From Paralichthys olivaceus (lineage: Eukaryota > Chordata > Actinopteri > Pleuronectiformes > Paralichthyidae), in NCBI RefSeq assembly GCF_024713975.1, contig NC_091097.1, positions 3,322,361-3,386,360 of the forward strand: a stretch of DNA of 64,000 nt. The letters are read 5' to 3'. The position numbers and the translations under genes are program-made. Positions within the stretch are counted from its first letter, which is position 1, and the number at the start of each line of letters is the position of its first letter. Below are positions 38,603-52,328 of the stretch, piece after piece. The notes under the pieces were generated by a model. The model worked only from the letters and a program-made list of their open reading frames with translations. It was not told the origin of the DNA and did not search any database.

Positions 38603-38919
38603 GAATATAAAATTGTATTAATGTAGAGAGGATAAAGAAAAATACACGAACAGATAAATGAGGTAAACTGGGTGCTATATGGGATAATGGCAGCCTTACC
38701 TTTTAAAGGTCCAATGTGAAGGATTTAGCAGCAGAAGTGAAGCATGATATTCATAATGGTGTACAATTAGAATGAAAGTTAATCTACATCAGGAGCAGGG
38801 TCCGCCATGTTGCACCTCCAGGTTTTGGCTCCCTACATACTTGGGTAAGTTGAGGTGGTATTTAGTTAGTTGCAGCATGCACTGAATATTTAACTCATGA
38901 TTCCATGTCATAACATATT

Positions 38920-40352
38920 TTAAACTCCCTGTTTAGGTGTTCCTTGTCCTCTGGGACCTTGTTTGCCCACAGGGTCCACTCTCCCTCCTAAATCTGACAA
39001 AGTCACTGAGGAGTCGAGCCTGTTTATATGCTCCAAGCTGAACATAGGGTAGAGAGGTTCAGTGAATGTGGAGTTGAAGGTGTGGAGGTGGAGCAGCTTG
39101 TCAGAGGAGACTCTGTAGAAGGACACAGAGCCAGCAGGCCAGTCCAAATACACTGCCACTTTCTCCAAAACAGAGCTAGGATCACAGATGCATAGATTCC
39201 CATGGACTCTGTTGTTGGTGAAGGCAGAGTAGAAGCCTCCGGAGCCGTACAAGCTCCATGACTTGTCACTGAGACCGAGGCAGCAGTCGGAATCCTTTTC
39301 GTTTCGTCTGATTCCTCTGTAAGTCACTCCAACAGACACCCACCCTTTCCTCATTACCTCCCAGTAACAGCGGCCAGTCAGGCCATCGGTGCACAGCAGC
39401 TGCTTCCAGTCGTTGAATCTCTCTGGGTGATCAGGATACGGCTGCTTTTCCTTCACCAGCGTCACCGTCCTGTTGTCCTCAGACAGACAGAGGTATGGGT
39501 TTGCGGTGTTTGGGTCCAGGGTGAGCGGACATGCGTCTGAGAGACAAAACAAGAAACTGTTCAGATGCAGGCATCGAGACAGGGGGAACGAAACAGAACC
39601 ATTTAGCTCCCTGCATCCTGACCTGCAAATTGATTAAATTTGACTCTATGCAGTATAAGAATAAAGGTGTTTCTGATATTGTGTTTACCGCACCAGAAAC
39701 ATGGCCACAGTTAAAAAAAACTAACAAGAACAAAGATAAGATGACACAGTGATACTCCTCCGCCCTGTTAGAGATCAAAGTGAGAGCCCCACAGACTCCA
39801 GATCTGTTTCCCAGAGATCTCATAGTAGTGAATCACACTAAATCTTTAAATTTACGAGTCATATACACACTTACACTTCCTCAGTCCAGATTTCAACAAG
39901 TGCATGCCAGTATGATCCACACTAGAAGGATAAACAAACACAATCAGCAGACTTATCGTATTTTCTTTTAACAAGTAATAGCAGTTATTTTCAGCCTTCG
40001 AGCAGACTTCGGCTCTACAAACCTGAGAGTGTCTAGTCTCCACTGTGGGTCCTTCACTCCGGCAAAGAGCGGCGTCAGCCCTGAGTCTCCCAGGGGATTG
40101 TAGCTCAGGTCCAGCTCCCTCAGATGGGACGGGTTAGAGCTCAGAGCGGAGGCCAGAGAAGCACAACCTTCCTCTGTGACCAGGCAGCCTGACAACCTAC
40201 ACACAAAAACTGTGCTTAAAATGAAATCGCACCTAAAGATTGAACGTGGATGCAAGTGAATGAAAACATGAAAATCAGCATGAACAATCATCAGTGATGA
40301 TCACATCTGCTGTTGCTTCATGTCATACATTCATTCCAACGTGCACAAACAT

Positions 40353-40385
<33 letters not shown>

Positions 40386-43300
40386 AGAGTCATAGTCTTA
40401 CCAAATATATGTCAGGAAGGACCACTAATAAATGAACACTGAGAAAATAATACCAATACGTTGTGCAATATTACTTCCATTTTATTTATTCCTATTATCA
40501 TTGTCATGAACACTTTGTGCCACTTTAATTTAGTACTAGTTTATTATCTCATGTAACTTATTTTCTATCGTCATTTCTTCCATGCAATGGTTCTGCAGAT
40601 GAATATAAAGCATTATAAAGCATTAAAGTTGAAGAGAAGATTCCTGACCTGAGAGTTTCCAGTCTGCAGTGTGGACTCTCCAGTCCACCACAGAGCAGCT
40701 TCACTCCTGAATCCTGCAGGTCGTTGTTACTCAGGTCCAGCTCTCTCAGCCTGGAGGAGTGGGAGCTGAGGACTGAGGACAGAGCCTCGCAGCTTCTCTC
40801 TGACAGGTTACATATACCTAACCTGAATCATTCATCATAAAAAAATTACAAATAAAAATTCAATACATTTATCCAAAAAGGCAGTTTAACGTATAACAAA
40901 GGTATATAGATAGACACGAGATGCAGTGTCACTCATATTCTTAAATCCTGAATGAATAATTTATTTCCTAATGGAAATTGACATCAGATTTTCAATCTGG
41001 CTGCTTCTGGTAGTTTGCAATCAGCAAATTCACCTTCCAGAATCAGATTTGTTGTCATGCTACCTTTAGAGTTGTTTATTCTTTTTGCCACACACTGGAT
41101 AATTGGACATGCATTTAGTCAAGCTGTTGGAGAATTTTAAGAATGCCATGTTCTGGACCACAAGGAAAATAAATCCAAAAGGTCAGCATTTCCAAACTGA
41201 CACAAAACTCGCAGTTATATTGATCTCAACCTGATCATTTCTGTTTTACAGCAGCAGCTCTTCAGTCCACCACAGAGCAGCTTCACTCCTGAATCCTGCA
41301 GGATGTTGTTACTCAGGTCCAGCTCTCTCAGCCTGGAGGAGTGGGAGCTGAGGACTGAGGACAGAGCCTCACAGCTTCTCCTTGACAGGTTACAGCCACT
41401 CAGCCTGCAGACAAGTCACAAACAAGATTTGCTCACAAAAGTTTAACTTCCAATCGGTTGGAGATGACATAGAAATACACACTTAGTGTATAATTTTCTG
41501 TATTAAGATGAAAAGCATCAGAGGGCTGACACAGTCTGTGTGCACACTGTATATACCCCTATCAGGCAATGCTATTTTTTTTTAAATTTAATAATGCTGT
41601 TTTAAAATAATATGATGATGTCAACTATACCATGATGGATAATTGGTTAATCCATATAATTTGTGGTGGTAAAAGTTAATGCAATACTGCATCATATGTA
41701 TATTATGTCATTTTCTGACTTCCCTCTGGCATCATGATGATGTCATTCCTATAATATCATAAATCATTTAGTAATTTATATAAGCTTTAGGTTTTTTATG
41801 TGATCGTCATTGTCTGTCTTTTTGGGGACGTATTCATGACGCTTATTATTTGACACCATATGACGGAGAAATCATGTTTTGATCAATATAAGCTTTCATG
41901 TTTTTCGCTATTATTTGCAGGAATGTCTTGGAGAATGTGTTTTTCAGACCGTATTTGTTGTCGACCTTGACCTAGACAGTTCAGCTCTAACAGTTATCCA
42001 TACCCTCCGAAGCAACAGTCCCTCCATGTGTGGTGAAAATTCATCCATTTGTTGTTAAGTTATTTTGTTCAGACAAACACACACACACACACACACAGTT
42101 ACACCATGCTGGCATTGGGTAACTAACTGTTTAGCTTTTGCTGCAAAAGAGACTAAAGCAGGCACAAACATAATACATTTAAAAGAGACATTCAAGTTGT
42201 TGTTAAGTTGAAGTGAGCTGACCTGAGAGTTTCCAGTCTACAGTGTGGACTCTCCAGTCCACCACAGAGCAGCTTCACTCCTGAATCCTGCAGGTCGTTG
42301 TTACTCAGGTCCAGCTCTCTCAGCCTGGAGGAGTGGGAGCTGAGGACTGAGGACAGAGCCTCACAGCTTCTCTCTGACAGGTTACAGCCACTCAGCCTGA
42401 AGAAGGGTTACAGGTTAACTGATAAAGGAATGTTGAAAAATCACTCTCTTTAATGAGAAATGAATTGAATTAAAATGTGTATGATTACACCTACAAGAAC
42501 ACAACAGAGTTCCTGACCGCTGGCAGCAGCCTCAGGAGACCTTCCTGTAAAGCAGAGTACTTCCTGAGGTCAAACTCATCTCTGTCTTCTTCTGATGACT
42601 GAAGGATGAAGACCAGAGCTGACCACTGAGCAGGAGACAGACTTTTACTGGGGAGTCTTCCTGAGCTCAGGTAATGTTGGATCTCCTCCACTAAAGAATG
42701 ATCATGCAGTTCATTCAAACAGTGAAACAGGTTGATGCACCTCTCTGGAGATGGATTCTCTCCGATCTTTTCCTTAATGTACTGCACTGTTTCCTGAATG
42801 GCCTCTGAAGTACTCATTGAGTGTTTCAGCAGCTCTTGTAGGTTATTCTGATTGGCCTCAGTGAAGAGACCCAGAAGGAAGCGGAGGAACAAGTCGAGGT
42901 GTCCATCTGGACTCTCTAAAGCTTTGTCAACTGCCAGTTTTTGGATTGAGGCAATGGACGGTTTGCTAAAAAGCTTCTGCATGTTTTGGAACTTGAGCTG
43001 TTGTTGCACCATTACATTTTTCTTCTTGTTAATGACCGACTGTACCACATAAACTGCAGCCAAAAACTCCTGAATACTCAGATGCACAAAGCTGAACATC
43101 TTATCCCCATCCTTGTCCTTCCTCCACAACTGCTCTTTTTTAAACATCTGTGTGAACACCCCAGAGTAAACTGAGGCTTTTTCAAAATCAATGCCGCTCT
43201 CTTTGAGATCTTTTTCATAAAAGATGAGGTTCCTGTTTTCCAGCTGGTGAAATGCCAGTTTTGCAAGTGAATGCATGTGTGCAATGCTCTGCTCTGTGCC

Positions 43301-45636
43301 ATACTTTTCCTTTGTCTGTCTGATCTGAAACATCAAGAACCCTGTGTACAACTCCGTCAGGGTCTTGGGCAGCTCTCCTCCCACACTGGTTTTCAACAAG
43401 TCCTCCAGAACTGCCGCAGTGATCCAGCAGAAGAGTGGAATGTGACACATGATGTGGAGGCTCCGGGATGCTTTGACGTGGGAGATGATTCTGCCACATT
43501 GCTCCTCTTCCCTGAACCTTTTCCTAAAGTACTCCTCTTTCTGTGGGTCAGTGAACCCTCTCACCTCTGTCATAATGTCGACAAAGTCAAGAGGGATCTG
43601 ATTGGCTGCTGCTGGGCGTGTGGTTATCCAAAGGCGAGCAGAAGGCAGCAGTTCCCCCTTGATGAGGCATGTCAGCAGGACTTCTACTGTCATTGACTGT
43701 GTCACATCAATGCAGGGGTTTGTGTCAGCAGTGAAGTCGAGCCCAAGTCGACTTTCGTCAAGACCATCGAGTACAAAGAGAAGTTTCAAATTACTCTTGT
43801 CGTAGTTGGTGTTTCCTGAAGCCTGTAGCGTTGTGAAGATGTCATTAAGATCCTTCTTCCTCATATCTTGGGTTTCCCTGATACACTCGTGAATAAGCTC
43901 AGCAAAACATAACCTCCTCCCCTTCAGCAAATTCAGCTGGCGGAATGTGAGGGGGAACATGAGGTGCACATCTTGATTTGCTCTTGTTTCTGCCCAGTCT
44001 AGAATGAACTTGTGTACAAGGAATGTTTTGCCAATTCCTGCAATCCCATTGGTCAGCACTGTTCTTACAGGTAAGGATTTTCCAGAAGGGTGTTTGAAGA
44101 TATTGTTGAGTTGGACCGCTTCCTCTATTTGCCCTGGTTCTCTTACTGCCATCTCAATTTTTCTGACTTCATGCTGCGTGTTGATGTTCACTATGCTCCC
44201 ATATGTGATGTAGAGCTCTATGTAGATGTCATCAAACTGTTTTTTATCCATTCTTTGAGTCCATCCTTCTTGTGCACACATAAATCTGTTCTGGAGGTGT
44301 GATTGGAGTGAGTGCTGGTACAATGCCATGGGTTGTGGAGGTTTAGGGTGTGGCAGCAGGAAATCTATTTAACATGCAGGGAAAATAAATATTAAAACAA
44401 ATATATTCTATCTATCTATTTAAAAACCATCATATTTCATTATATATCATATACATGCATGTTTAGGATATAAACTGGAAGCAAAACGGAGTGCCCATTT
44501 CTCTCCAAGACGATATTGTGGAGAGGCAGCTGTGGTCTAGGGGGGAAATGGGTTGACCATTAATTGCAGGGTTTCATCTTGTCCAAATGTTCCCTGAGAA
44601 AGAACTCGAGGTTTATTGAAGTAAAAACAGGTCTTTATATGTAAGTAGAGTCAATGTAGGACATCCTGGTACGTCTGATAGCGTCTCCAGCCAGACACTG
44701 GCGTCACCACTTCCTGACATGACTCAGTTATTTCCTGTTTTCAGTAAAGCATCATGTTGGGTGTCAAGGATGCATTGGGCACTCTGTCACCTCACTGTCA
44801 AATTAATTAATTCACATTCCCACTGCAGACAAAAGTCACGTTAGCAGATGTTAGCTTTTTTTTTTTACCAGTAGACGACGGGCTTTAATGAGATATGTGT
44901 ATGTTGTTTATTGTACTTTTTAACTTTTGGTAAACTATTTCCCCCCTGCTTCATTTCTTCATGGTGACCTTGGCTAATTCCTGTTTTCTGTAGCAGTTGC
45001 TGATGATTAAGAACCGCAGCTTAGCCTGGCATCTCCAGACCATTTCACATTTGGAAGTGGCTGTGGGACATCTTGATTGATTTTTGATTTCCAAAGAATG
45101 TTATCAATGCCTCATTGGTAATTCCTCTTTCATATGTTTAAGAGCAAAAGAAGAGAGTAGCTTTACCAGTCTGATTGCTGTTGGTGGGAGGGTGAGGAAG
45201 ACATGCAGCCGTCGCTCGAATGGAGGATGCTTTGCTGCTCTCTGAAATCTCTCCAACATTATGCATATGTACTGAGAGATAAAGAGACAAATAAATTACC
45301 CAAGACATTCATTTGATATTAAAATTTTTTTTTCCATAATGTATTTTATTTCTTACATTTTGATTCTGAGCTGATGCTGGATAACCTCTGCACAAGATCG
45401 TTCCTGTTGATCTTTGTCAATACTTTCATGGTCACCTCCATAGAGTGCTCATTATATGTGTGCACAATGAGGTCCAGTGTGTCCAGCCTGTCTGCCTTCT
45501 CTAAATGGCTCTTTGGTATAGCTGGGAAGCCTTCCAGGATTTCAGCCTGCTGCAGGAACCATTTGAAGATTTTTAGTTCTTCATGTGCCAGATCCTCCAG
45601 TGTTTCTAGGAGCAGCTCTGTAACTGCCGCCATCAT
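38920..45636 (-). CDS. NLR immune receptor, PYD-FISNA-NACHT-LRR-B30.2, copy 2 (eight coding exons)
   Basis: Same architecture as copy 1. Exons 5' to 3': 45636-45357, 44364-42495, 42396-42223, 41404-41231, 40822-40649, 40196-40023, 39921-39875 and 39536-38920; 1169 residues. Seen differences from copy 1: Gly91 to Glu at the end of the pyrin exon, Lys535 to Gln in the NACHT exon, one altered LRR residue pair (CVGLKS to CGGLES), and several in B30.2, including Ala to Pro in the start of PRY. Two bases present in copy 1 near the stop are missing, so the reading frame passes the old stop and adds a 28-residue tail after VTL ([14 protein letters not shown]...) instead of CQI. The second LRR exon starts [14 protein letters not shown]. 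Nothing in the sequence argues against it being functional. Confidence 0.92.
40354..40383. repeat. (AC)n microsatellite in LRR intron, unit 2
   Basis: Counterpart of the AC tract at 27019-27049; its flanks are the same but the run length differs. Confidence 0.9.
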
Positions 45637-48452
45637 TGGTTCCTAATAAATCAGAGGATGTTTTGCCTCTGACAAGGACATAATAAAAAAAAAAGATTGT
45701 ATCACAGCATCAGATGATACAGTGGGCTCTGTCTATTGTTTAATTATTGGTAATCATAATATATATATAGAGAGAGAGTACTTATCAAAATTCTGATTAC
45801 AAAGTGATTAACAAGGCAACAATCAAAACAAACAAGTCATACAATCATCAGAATTGAAGAAAAATAGTTGTTATAGTTTAAAGACAGTAGAAAATAAGAC
45901 AAATTATGTATATGTAATGTATATTCCAGAAATGACACTCTATATGTGGATTCATATCTTGAGAACCCTTCATCTTATCAGCTTCACACTTGGTATGTGC
46001 ATCTTTATGGGGACAAGGAAGTGCAGTGTTGAATTTGGTATGATTTGGTCTCAGGATACATTCAATAATAATAAACTGCAGAGTTGTGTGGCCAGGGTCC
46101 AGCTTCCAGGGACTGCTTTACTTTTCTTTTCATCGTTTCTGAGAGAATGCTGCAACCAGCATCACCACAGGCCAAGTTAAAAGCCTGTTTCAAACTGATA
46201 GTTCAAGTAAAAGCAAGAAAGCCTCTCTGAATCAGTATAACTGTAAAAGCTTTAGATTTTAGCCAGTACACTATAGGACAGATAGGTGTGATCATGCCTA
46301 TACAACATGATTTGTCTATAATATTTAATAGGCAGCACTGCCAGCAAAAACACGATGTTCCTTAAAACTGTCAGGTCTTGGTGAGAAGTTAACACAGTGA
46401 TTTTCCAGTGTTGTACATAACCTTTCTGTAACTTGCAGTCTTACAGTATGTCAGTAGAAGTTGCTTAAAAGGGAAGTAAAATAAGAGGAACAAAATGCTT
46501 TGTTGTCACTGTGTGTAGATTTCACATATGCAACACAATTTTAGACAAGAATTTCAATTATTAAATAAAATATTACTCTGTGACACTTAAACTATAAGCA
46601 GTATAGATAAGAGATTAATAAAATATTCTTTCAAATATTTGACTGTTAGCTCTCATCTTATGCAATTGCTGTTGTATTTCCTTTTTAACTATGACACTGT
46701 AGAAGTTTTCGGATTCAGATTAATTCTAAATTTTGCACAGGAGAACTGAGTTGAACCATGAATGAAATATCAGTGATGATATCAAAAATATCCTTCAGTC
46801 AAAACAACCTGACTTAGCATAGTAGTTCTGCTATTTTGTCAAATACCAAATGTTGCTACTTAACGGTGACAACAATAACATGTATAATGTTGTCAAATAA
46901 GCTCAATTCTGGTCCCAGAGTCACAGTATTATTTATCTAAAGCTACCCTGGCTCGCATCCTCATACATAACTGTGGAATAAATGGTGATGATATATTTGT
47001 CAAACATGGATAACTTACATCCAAATGAAGAGACTGTCATTGTTCATCTGCAGTTCACAGTAAATATTGACCTTTGTGCCTCAGCCCTCTGTGCCTCATT
47101 GGTCTTTAACCTCTCTGGTGACAGCGAACATCCAGTCGTGTGAGCTGAACAAGTCTGAGGTGGAGAGATTTTATAAGAAGTATTACTTCCCCAAATTCAG
47201 TGTCTTAGGCAAAATGTCTTTACATCCGAGTCTTGCTGCATTCCGTATATGAAATGCAAGTATTCAAACACTGTCCTTATCCAAACCTCCAATCTGATAC
47301 ATTAAGTATTATTGAAGTTTTTTATTTTCATTTTAAATCACTATCTTGCTGACAGCAGTACACAGAATGGATGGAGTGTTATCTGGTAGACTGAGCTTAG
47401 GTAAATCACGGATGTGATTTAGTTTTCCATTTTGTCCACCAGATGGGGAACTAGCATCTACAGAAAAACATTGCTGCTTGTCTAACATGCAGTATCCTGC
47501 CCCCTCTCCAAGATGGCAGCTCCATGTATCACTGGTGGTGAAAGCTGTAGTTTTTACAATGTATTAGTACATCTAACAGCCATTCAATTTGTTGTACACA
47601 TAGTACAGATCAATTACTGTAATTAAGACTATATCTACAGTAAACATGGACAACGCATCCCCATTTCCCAAAAATTTTCGGGAAATGAAACAAAAATACA
47701 TTTTAGAAAACATAAATAAAAAGATGCAATTTGAGTTTCCCCTTTTCTTCTTTATTATTAATATATAACTATATTTCATATATAAACAATCCCAACCAAC
47801 ATTACCACCTACACAGCTCTAACACTCCTTTTCTCTTTGTTCCCACTTTCTCTTGTTCAGTGAGAGAAGTGAACTCTACCATGTGCTGTCAGCATTTACT
47901 ACCGTAAAGACGGAAAAGCAGCGCAGGTTAAAATAACACTACCGTAACAGCAAGAAAAGTTCAAATAGAGACGCTCAGTCAAAATGTAATAATCGGTCTG
48001 TGTCCGTGTAGAAAGGCTTCTGGGTCCCGTTCGGACCGCGGTCCGCCTGTTGGGAACCCATGCTTTAGATGATCTTGGGCGATTTTATTCTCTTCAGCTC
48101 GCTCTTAGGTTGAATCCATGCTTTGACTGTGCGCAGCCACTTTCCTTACGACGCCTCGTCACACGTTGCGCTAATTGACGTATTTACGTAATTGATGACG
48201 CATCATCCCAGCCGAACTGTGCATTTAGTTTATTTTGTGTTTGTTATTATACGCACACTTATAAAAGTTTCATTTGATCAGGACAACTAATCACAATCTT
48301 TGCAATGACCAGTTTCATGAATATTTAAATTTAAAAAGGCGACGAACTAATGATGCTCCCATGATGCACCTGGTGCACCTGCTGAACTGCCATGTGTGGC
48401 ACGCGCACTCAGAGCTAGCAGTTAGCAGTTAGCAGAGGCAGCAGGAGTCTCC
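45637..48452. other. 5' flank of NLR copy 2
   Basis: Counterpart of 32263-35045 with two additional short stretches: 18 bp near 47084 (a duplication of CTCTGTGCCTC-type sequence) and about 20 bp near 47838. It should hold the promoter of copy 2. No distinct element recognised. Confidence 0.45.
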
Positions 48453-48459
48453 CGAGGCA

Positions 48460-49518
48460 GTGCCGCTGCGGACCATCTCCGCGAAGAGCGTGGCGCAGGC
48501 ACTGTTTCATGTCATCTCCCGTGTCGGGATTCCGAAAGAAATCCTGACGGATCAGGGCACCTCCTTTATGTCACGTACACTACGCGAGCTGTATGAATTG
48601 CTGGGCGTCCATTCAATCCGGACTAGTGTTTACCACCCACAGACCGACGGGCTGGTGGAGCGGTTTAACAAGACACTAAAGAACATGATTCGTAAGTTCG
48701 TGCACGAGGATAGCCGTAATTGGGATAAATGGTTAGACCCTCTGTTATTTGCAGTGCGGGAGGTTCCCCAGTCCTCCACAGGATTTTCCCCATTTGAACT
48801 GTTGTTTGGCCGGAAACCTCGGGGCGTCTTGGACCTGGTAAAAGAAGACTGGGAGACGGGTCTGAGCGCTTCTAAAAACGAGATTCAGTACGTGCTGGAC
48901 CTGCGAGCAAAACTCCATTCACTTGGGGTATTATCACGGGAGAATTTGCTCCAGGCCCAGCAACCTCAGCAGCGCCTGTATAACAGAGGGACGAAACTAA
49001 GAACATTTGATCCGGGAGATAAAGTCCTTGTATTGCTCCCCTCCTTTAGCTCCAAATTACTCGCCAAGTGGCAAGGGCCCTTTGTGGTCACACGACGAGT
49101 GGGGGAGGTAGACTATGAAGTAGTGCGGTCTGACAGGGGTGGGGCAACACAGATCTACCACCTCAACCTCCTTAAAAAGTGGAGAGAGGTGGCCTCTGTT
49201 TCTCTGGCGACCACGGTGATCGAGAGAGATGAGTTGGGACCGGAGGTATCAAAACCGGATTATTCTGCCCCGGTCTGTTATGACGACCATCTCTCGCCAA
49301 GCCAGAGAGCAGAGGTTGCGAGGGTGCAGCGGCGGTTTGCCGATGTGTTCTCCCCCTTGCCAGGACGCACTACGCTCATACACCACCACATAGAGACCCC
49401 CACGGGCGTGACGGTGCGTTCACGGCCCTATCGTTTGCCGGAGCACAAGCGGGAAAATTGTGCAGACGGAGCTTCAGGCCATGCTGGAGATGGGGGTAAT
49501 AGAAGAATCCCACAGTGA
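48460..49518 (+). pseudogene. Integrase part of Gmr1-like pol, copy 2
   Basis: As 35053-36111, with the more typical residue Arg after the catalytic-region glutamate (VERFNKT). Several differences from copy 1 are C to T or G to A changes in copy 1 at CpG sites (for example CGG to TGG and CGG to CAG), so copy 2 is closer to the original. The frame is lost after the A4 run at 49454-49457. Confidence 0.88.
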
Positions 49519-50794
49519 CTGGTGTTGCCCCGTGGTGCTTGCGCGCAAGACCGATGGGTCAATACGGTTCTGTGTGGATTATCGTAGGGTGAATGCGGTG
49601 TCCAAATTTGATGCCTATCCAATGCCCCGGGTCGACGAACTCCTGGACCGGCTAGGCACGGCTCGCTTTTTCACGACACTGGATTTGACCAAGGGCTACT
49701 GGCAGATCCCCTTGTCTCCAGAGTCCAGGGAAAAAACGGCCTTCTCCACTCCGTACGGTTTGTACCAGTTTGTCACACTTCCGTTCGGGTTGTTCGGGGC
49801 CCCAGCAACATTTCAACGCCTCATGGACCGGGTTCTGCGGCCACACTTCGCATATGCTGCGGCCTACTTAGATGATGTGATCATTTATAGTGAGACCTGG
49901 GAGCAGCATATGCGGCAGGTGGGGGCGGTGCTCGAGTCCCTGAGGCGGGCGGGGCTCACGGCCAACCCGAAGAAGTGTGCGGTGGGACGGAGGGAGGTAC
50001 GGTATCTGGGGTACCACTTGGGGGGCGGACAGGTGTGGCCGCAGGTAGAGAAGACCGCAGCGGTTGCGGCCTGCCCGGCGCCCAAGACGAAAAAAGAGGT
50101 CAGGAGGTTTTTGGGTCTGGCCGGTTACTACAGGCGATTTATTCCAGCCTTTTCGGAGCTGACCAGCCCCCTGACCGACCTGACCCGAAAGGGTGCCTCA
50201 GATCCGGTCCAGTTGACGGAGCAGTGTCAGCTGGCGTTTGAGAGGGTTAAGCTAGCCCTCTGTGGTAAGCCACTGCTGTATACTCGTAACTTTTCTCTCC
50301 CTTTTGTCCTGCAGACGGACGCCTCCAACAGTGGGCTGGGGGCTGTTTTGTCCCAGGAGGTGGAGGGGACCGACTGCCCCGTACTGTATATAAGCAGGAA
50401 GCTGGTCCAGCGGGAGAAGAATTACAGTACGGTGGAAAAGGAGTGCCTCGCCATTCGGTGGGCGGTCGGGGCCCTCCGCTATTACCTCCTGGGGCGCCCT
50501 TTCACCCTCTGGTCGGACCATGCCCCGCTCCAGTGGCTCCACCGCATGAAGGATGCCAACGCGCGGATCACTCGCTGGTATCTGGCTTTGCAGCCATTCA
50601 ACTTCAAGGTGATCCACAGGCCGAGTACCCGGATGGTCGTGGCCGACTTCCTCTCCCGCTCAGCGGAGGGGGGGGGGGGGTGGGCTTGCGGCCGGCGGGA
50701 TCCCGGCCTGAATCGGGCGGTGGGGGTATGTGGCGGTGGGGTATGGTTAGGGCGCCAACTGCTGGACAACAGGGAGGAGTGGCTCAGCTGGTGA
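49460..50794 (+). pseudogene. Reverse transcriptase-RNase H part of Gmr1-like pol, copy 2
   Basis: As 36053-37411, with YLDDVIIYS and the RNase H motifs intact. Changes relative to copy 1 include QVRPQ to QVWPQ, ELTNPL to ELTSPL and PVQW to PVQL. The frame ends earlier because the G-run is two bases longer. Confidence 0.9.
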
Positions 50795-51076
50795 TCCGAC
50801 AGCTGGGCAGAATCAGGTAATCAGGGTAATCAATAAAAGCATGCTTGTAACCTGGTTCTGTCTCTTGTAGTAGGCTGGCGTCCCGAGACACAAGCGGAGC
50901 GGATGCACATACTTTGGCGGGCGCTGTGTATCACCGGAGTGTGGATTGCAAGACCCGTGAAGCCACAGCTATAAGTATATTGAAGTGTGTACGCTCAGTT
51001 GTGAGAGCAATAAAAGACTGAACGAAACGCCTTCTCTCCTCCCGTCCTTCCCCGGAGTGGGCCGAGTATTCCCACA
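50729..51076 (+). repeat. 3' LTR of Gmr1-like element, copy 2 (348 bp)
   Basis: Same TGTGGCGG...TTCCCACA limits and length as 37320-37667. It runs directly into GCCTGATTTTT, the first bases of tandem unit 3. Confidence 0.8.
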
Positions 51077-51422
51077 GCCTGATTTTTATTTTCATTTGGA
51101 TCCATGAATAAAAAATTCAACTAAGTGTTGAAAAACATCCTATTCCTTAATACAACCTCCAATCTGCATCCACAACAAAATAATAATGTATTCTCCCCTG
51201 ACCCATACCTCATCCTTCCACCTAGTTATGTGTTAATCTGTCCAGTAGTTGCGTAATCCTGCTTACCCACAAACAAACACAGACAAAAACATAACCTCCC
51301 CCAGAAGTAAAATGACATGTTTTATGAAATTATAGTATTTATTGATTATTTATGAGGTGTAAAGATTGACTTCTTTGGTCCTGTTGGGACCCAGCTCATA
51401 AGGGAAATGGAAAGCAATGTTC

Positions 51423-52011
51423 TTTAAGGTACAGTGTGTAGAATTTAGTGATATCGTGTGTTGAAATTTCATGTTGCAGCTGAACACCCCTCACATCACA
51501 CTCTCCTTCCAAACATGAAAAAGAACCTGTGATAACTTCAGTTGTCATAAAAACTCAAAAGGTGTTTAGTTTGTCCAGGCTGGACTAATGTAAAAAACAT
51601 GGCGGCCTCCGTAGAGAGCAGGATGTAAATATAAAGTATTTAAATATAAAGGGCCTTTTCTGGGTTAAAGAAAACTACAATTCATACTATTTAGATGAAA
51701 CAACTATTGAAAACATCATGAGGATTATTCTACGTTAAATTTCTGCCAATAGTTCCCTTTCACCTAAATCAGGGTTGTTGAACACATTTTTACACATTTC
51801 AAACATCTGTACTTTTATAACATCTTTTTTTACACATTCAAACATCTGTACCTTTAGAACATCTTATTAATACATTTCAAACATCTGTGCTTTTTTTAAC
51901 ACATCACATTTTCTTTTTTAACACTCATCACCACAATCGTGGCCCCCCCTGAAGAACTCTGTCATAACACTTTGAAAAGCCCTGACCTAAATCTTACACA
52001 CTGGACCTTTA
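51423..52011. repeat. MITE-like element with terminal inverted repeats (unit 3)
   Basis: 589 bp, same ends and size as 38014-38602. Confidence 0.75.
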
Positions 52012-52328
52012 GAATATAAAATTGTATTAATGTAGAGAGGATAAAGAAAAATACACGAACAGATAAATGAGGTAAACTGGGTGCTATATGGGATAATGGC
52101 AGCCTTACCTTTTAAAGGTCCAATGTGAAGGATTTACCAGCAGAAGTGAAGCATGATATTCATAATGGTGTACAATTAGAATGAAAGTTAATCTACATCA
52201 GGAGCAGGGTCCGCCATGTTGCACCTCCAGGTTTTGGCTCCCTACATACTTGGGTAAGCTGAGGTGGTATTTAGTTAGTTGCAGCATGCACTGAATATTT
52301 AACTCATGATTCCATGTCATAACATATT

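Larger units (their letters stand above)
37668..48452. repeat. Tandem NLR unit 2
   Basis: Middle direct repeat, 10.8 kb, bounded at both sides by the retrotransposon fragment. Its indels mostly match unit 3 (complete MITE-like element, B30.2 two-base state, the 18-bp and about 20-bp stretches in the 5' flank), whereas its last ~400 bp match unit 1 at five sites where unit 3 differs. It lacks the roughly 80-bp extra stretch found in unit 3 near 54512. Confidence 0.95.
48453..51076 (+). mobile_element. 5'-truncated Gmr1-like Ty3/gypsy retrotransposon, junction copy 2
   Basis: 2624 bp, the same limits and flanks as the copy at 35046-37667; the two-base length difference is accounted for by a G-run (13 against 11 Gs) after the RNase H region. 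It has the same truncation point, the same frameshift and the same LTR end. This means it was copied together with the NLR unit and is not an independent insertion. Confidence 0.9.
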
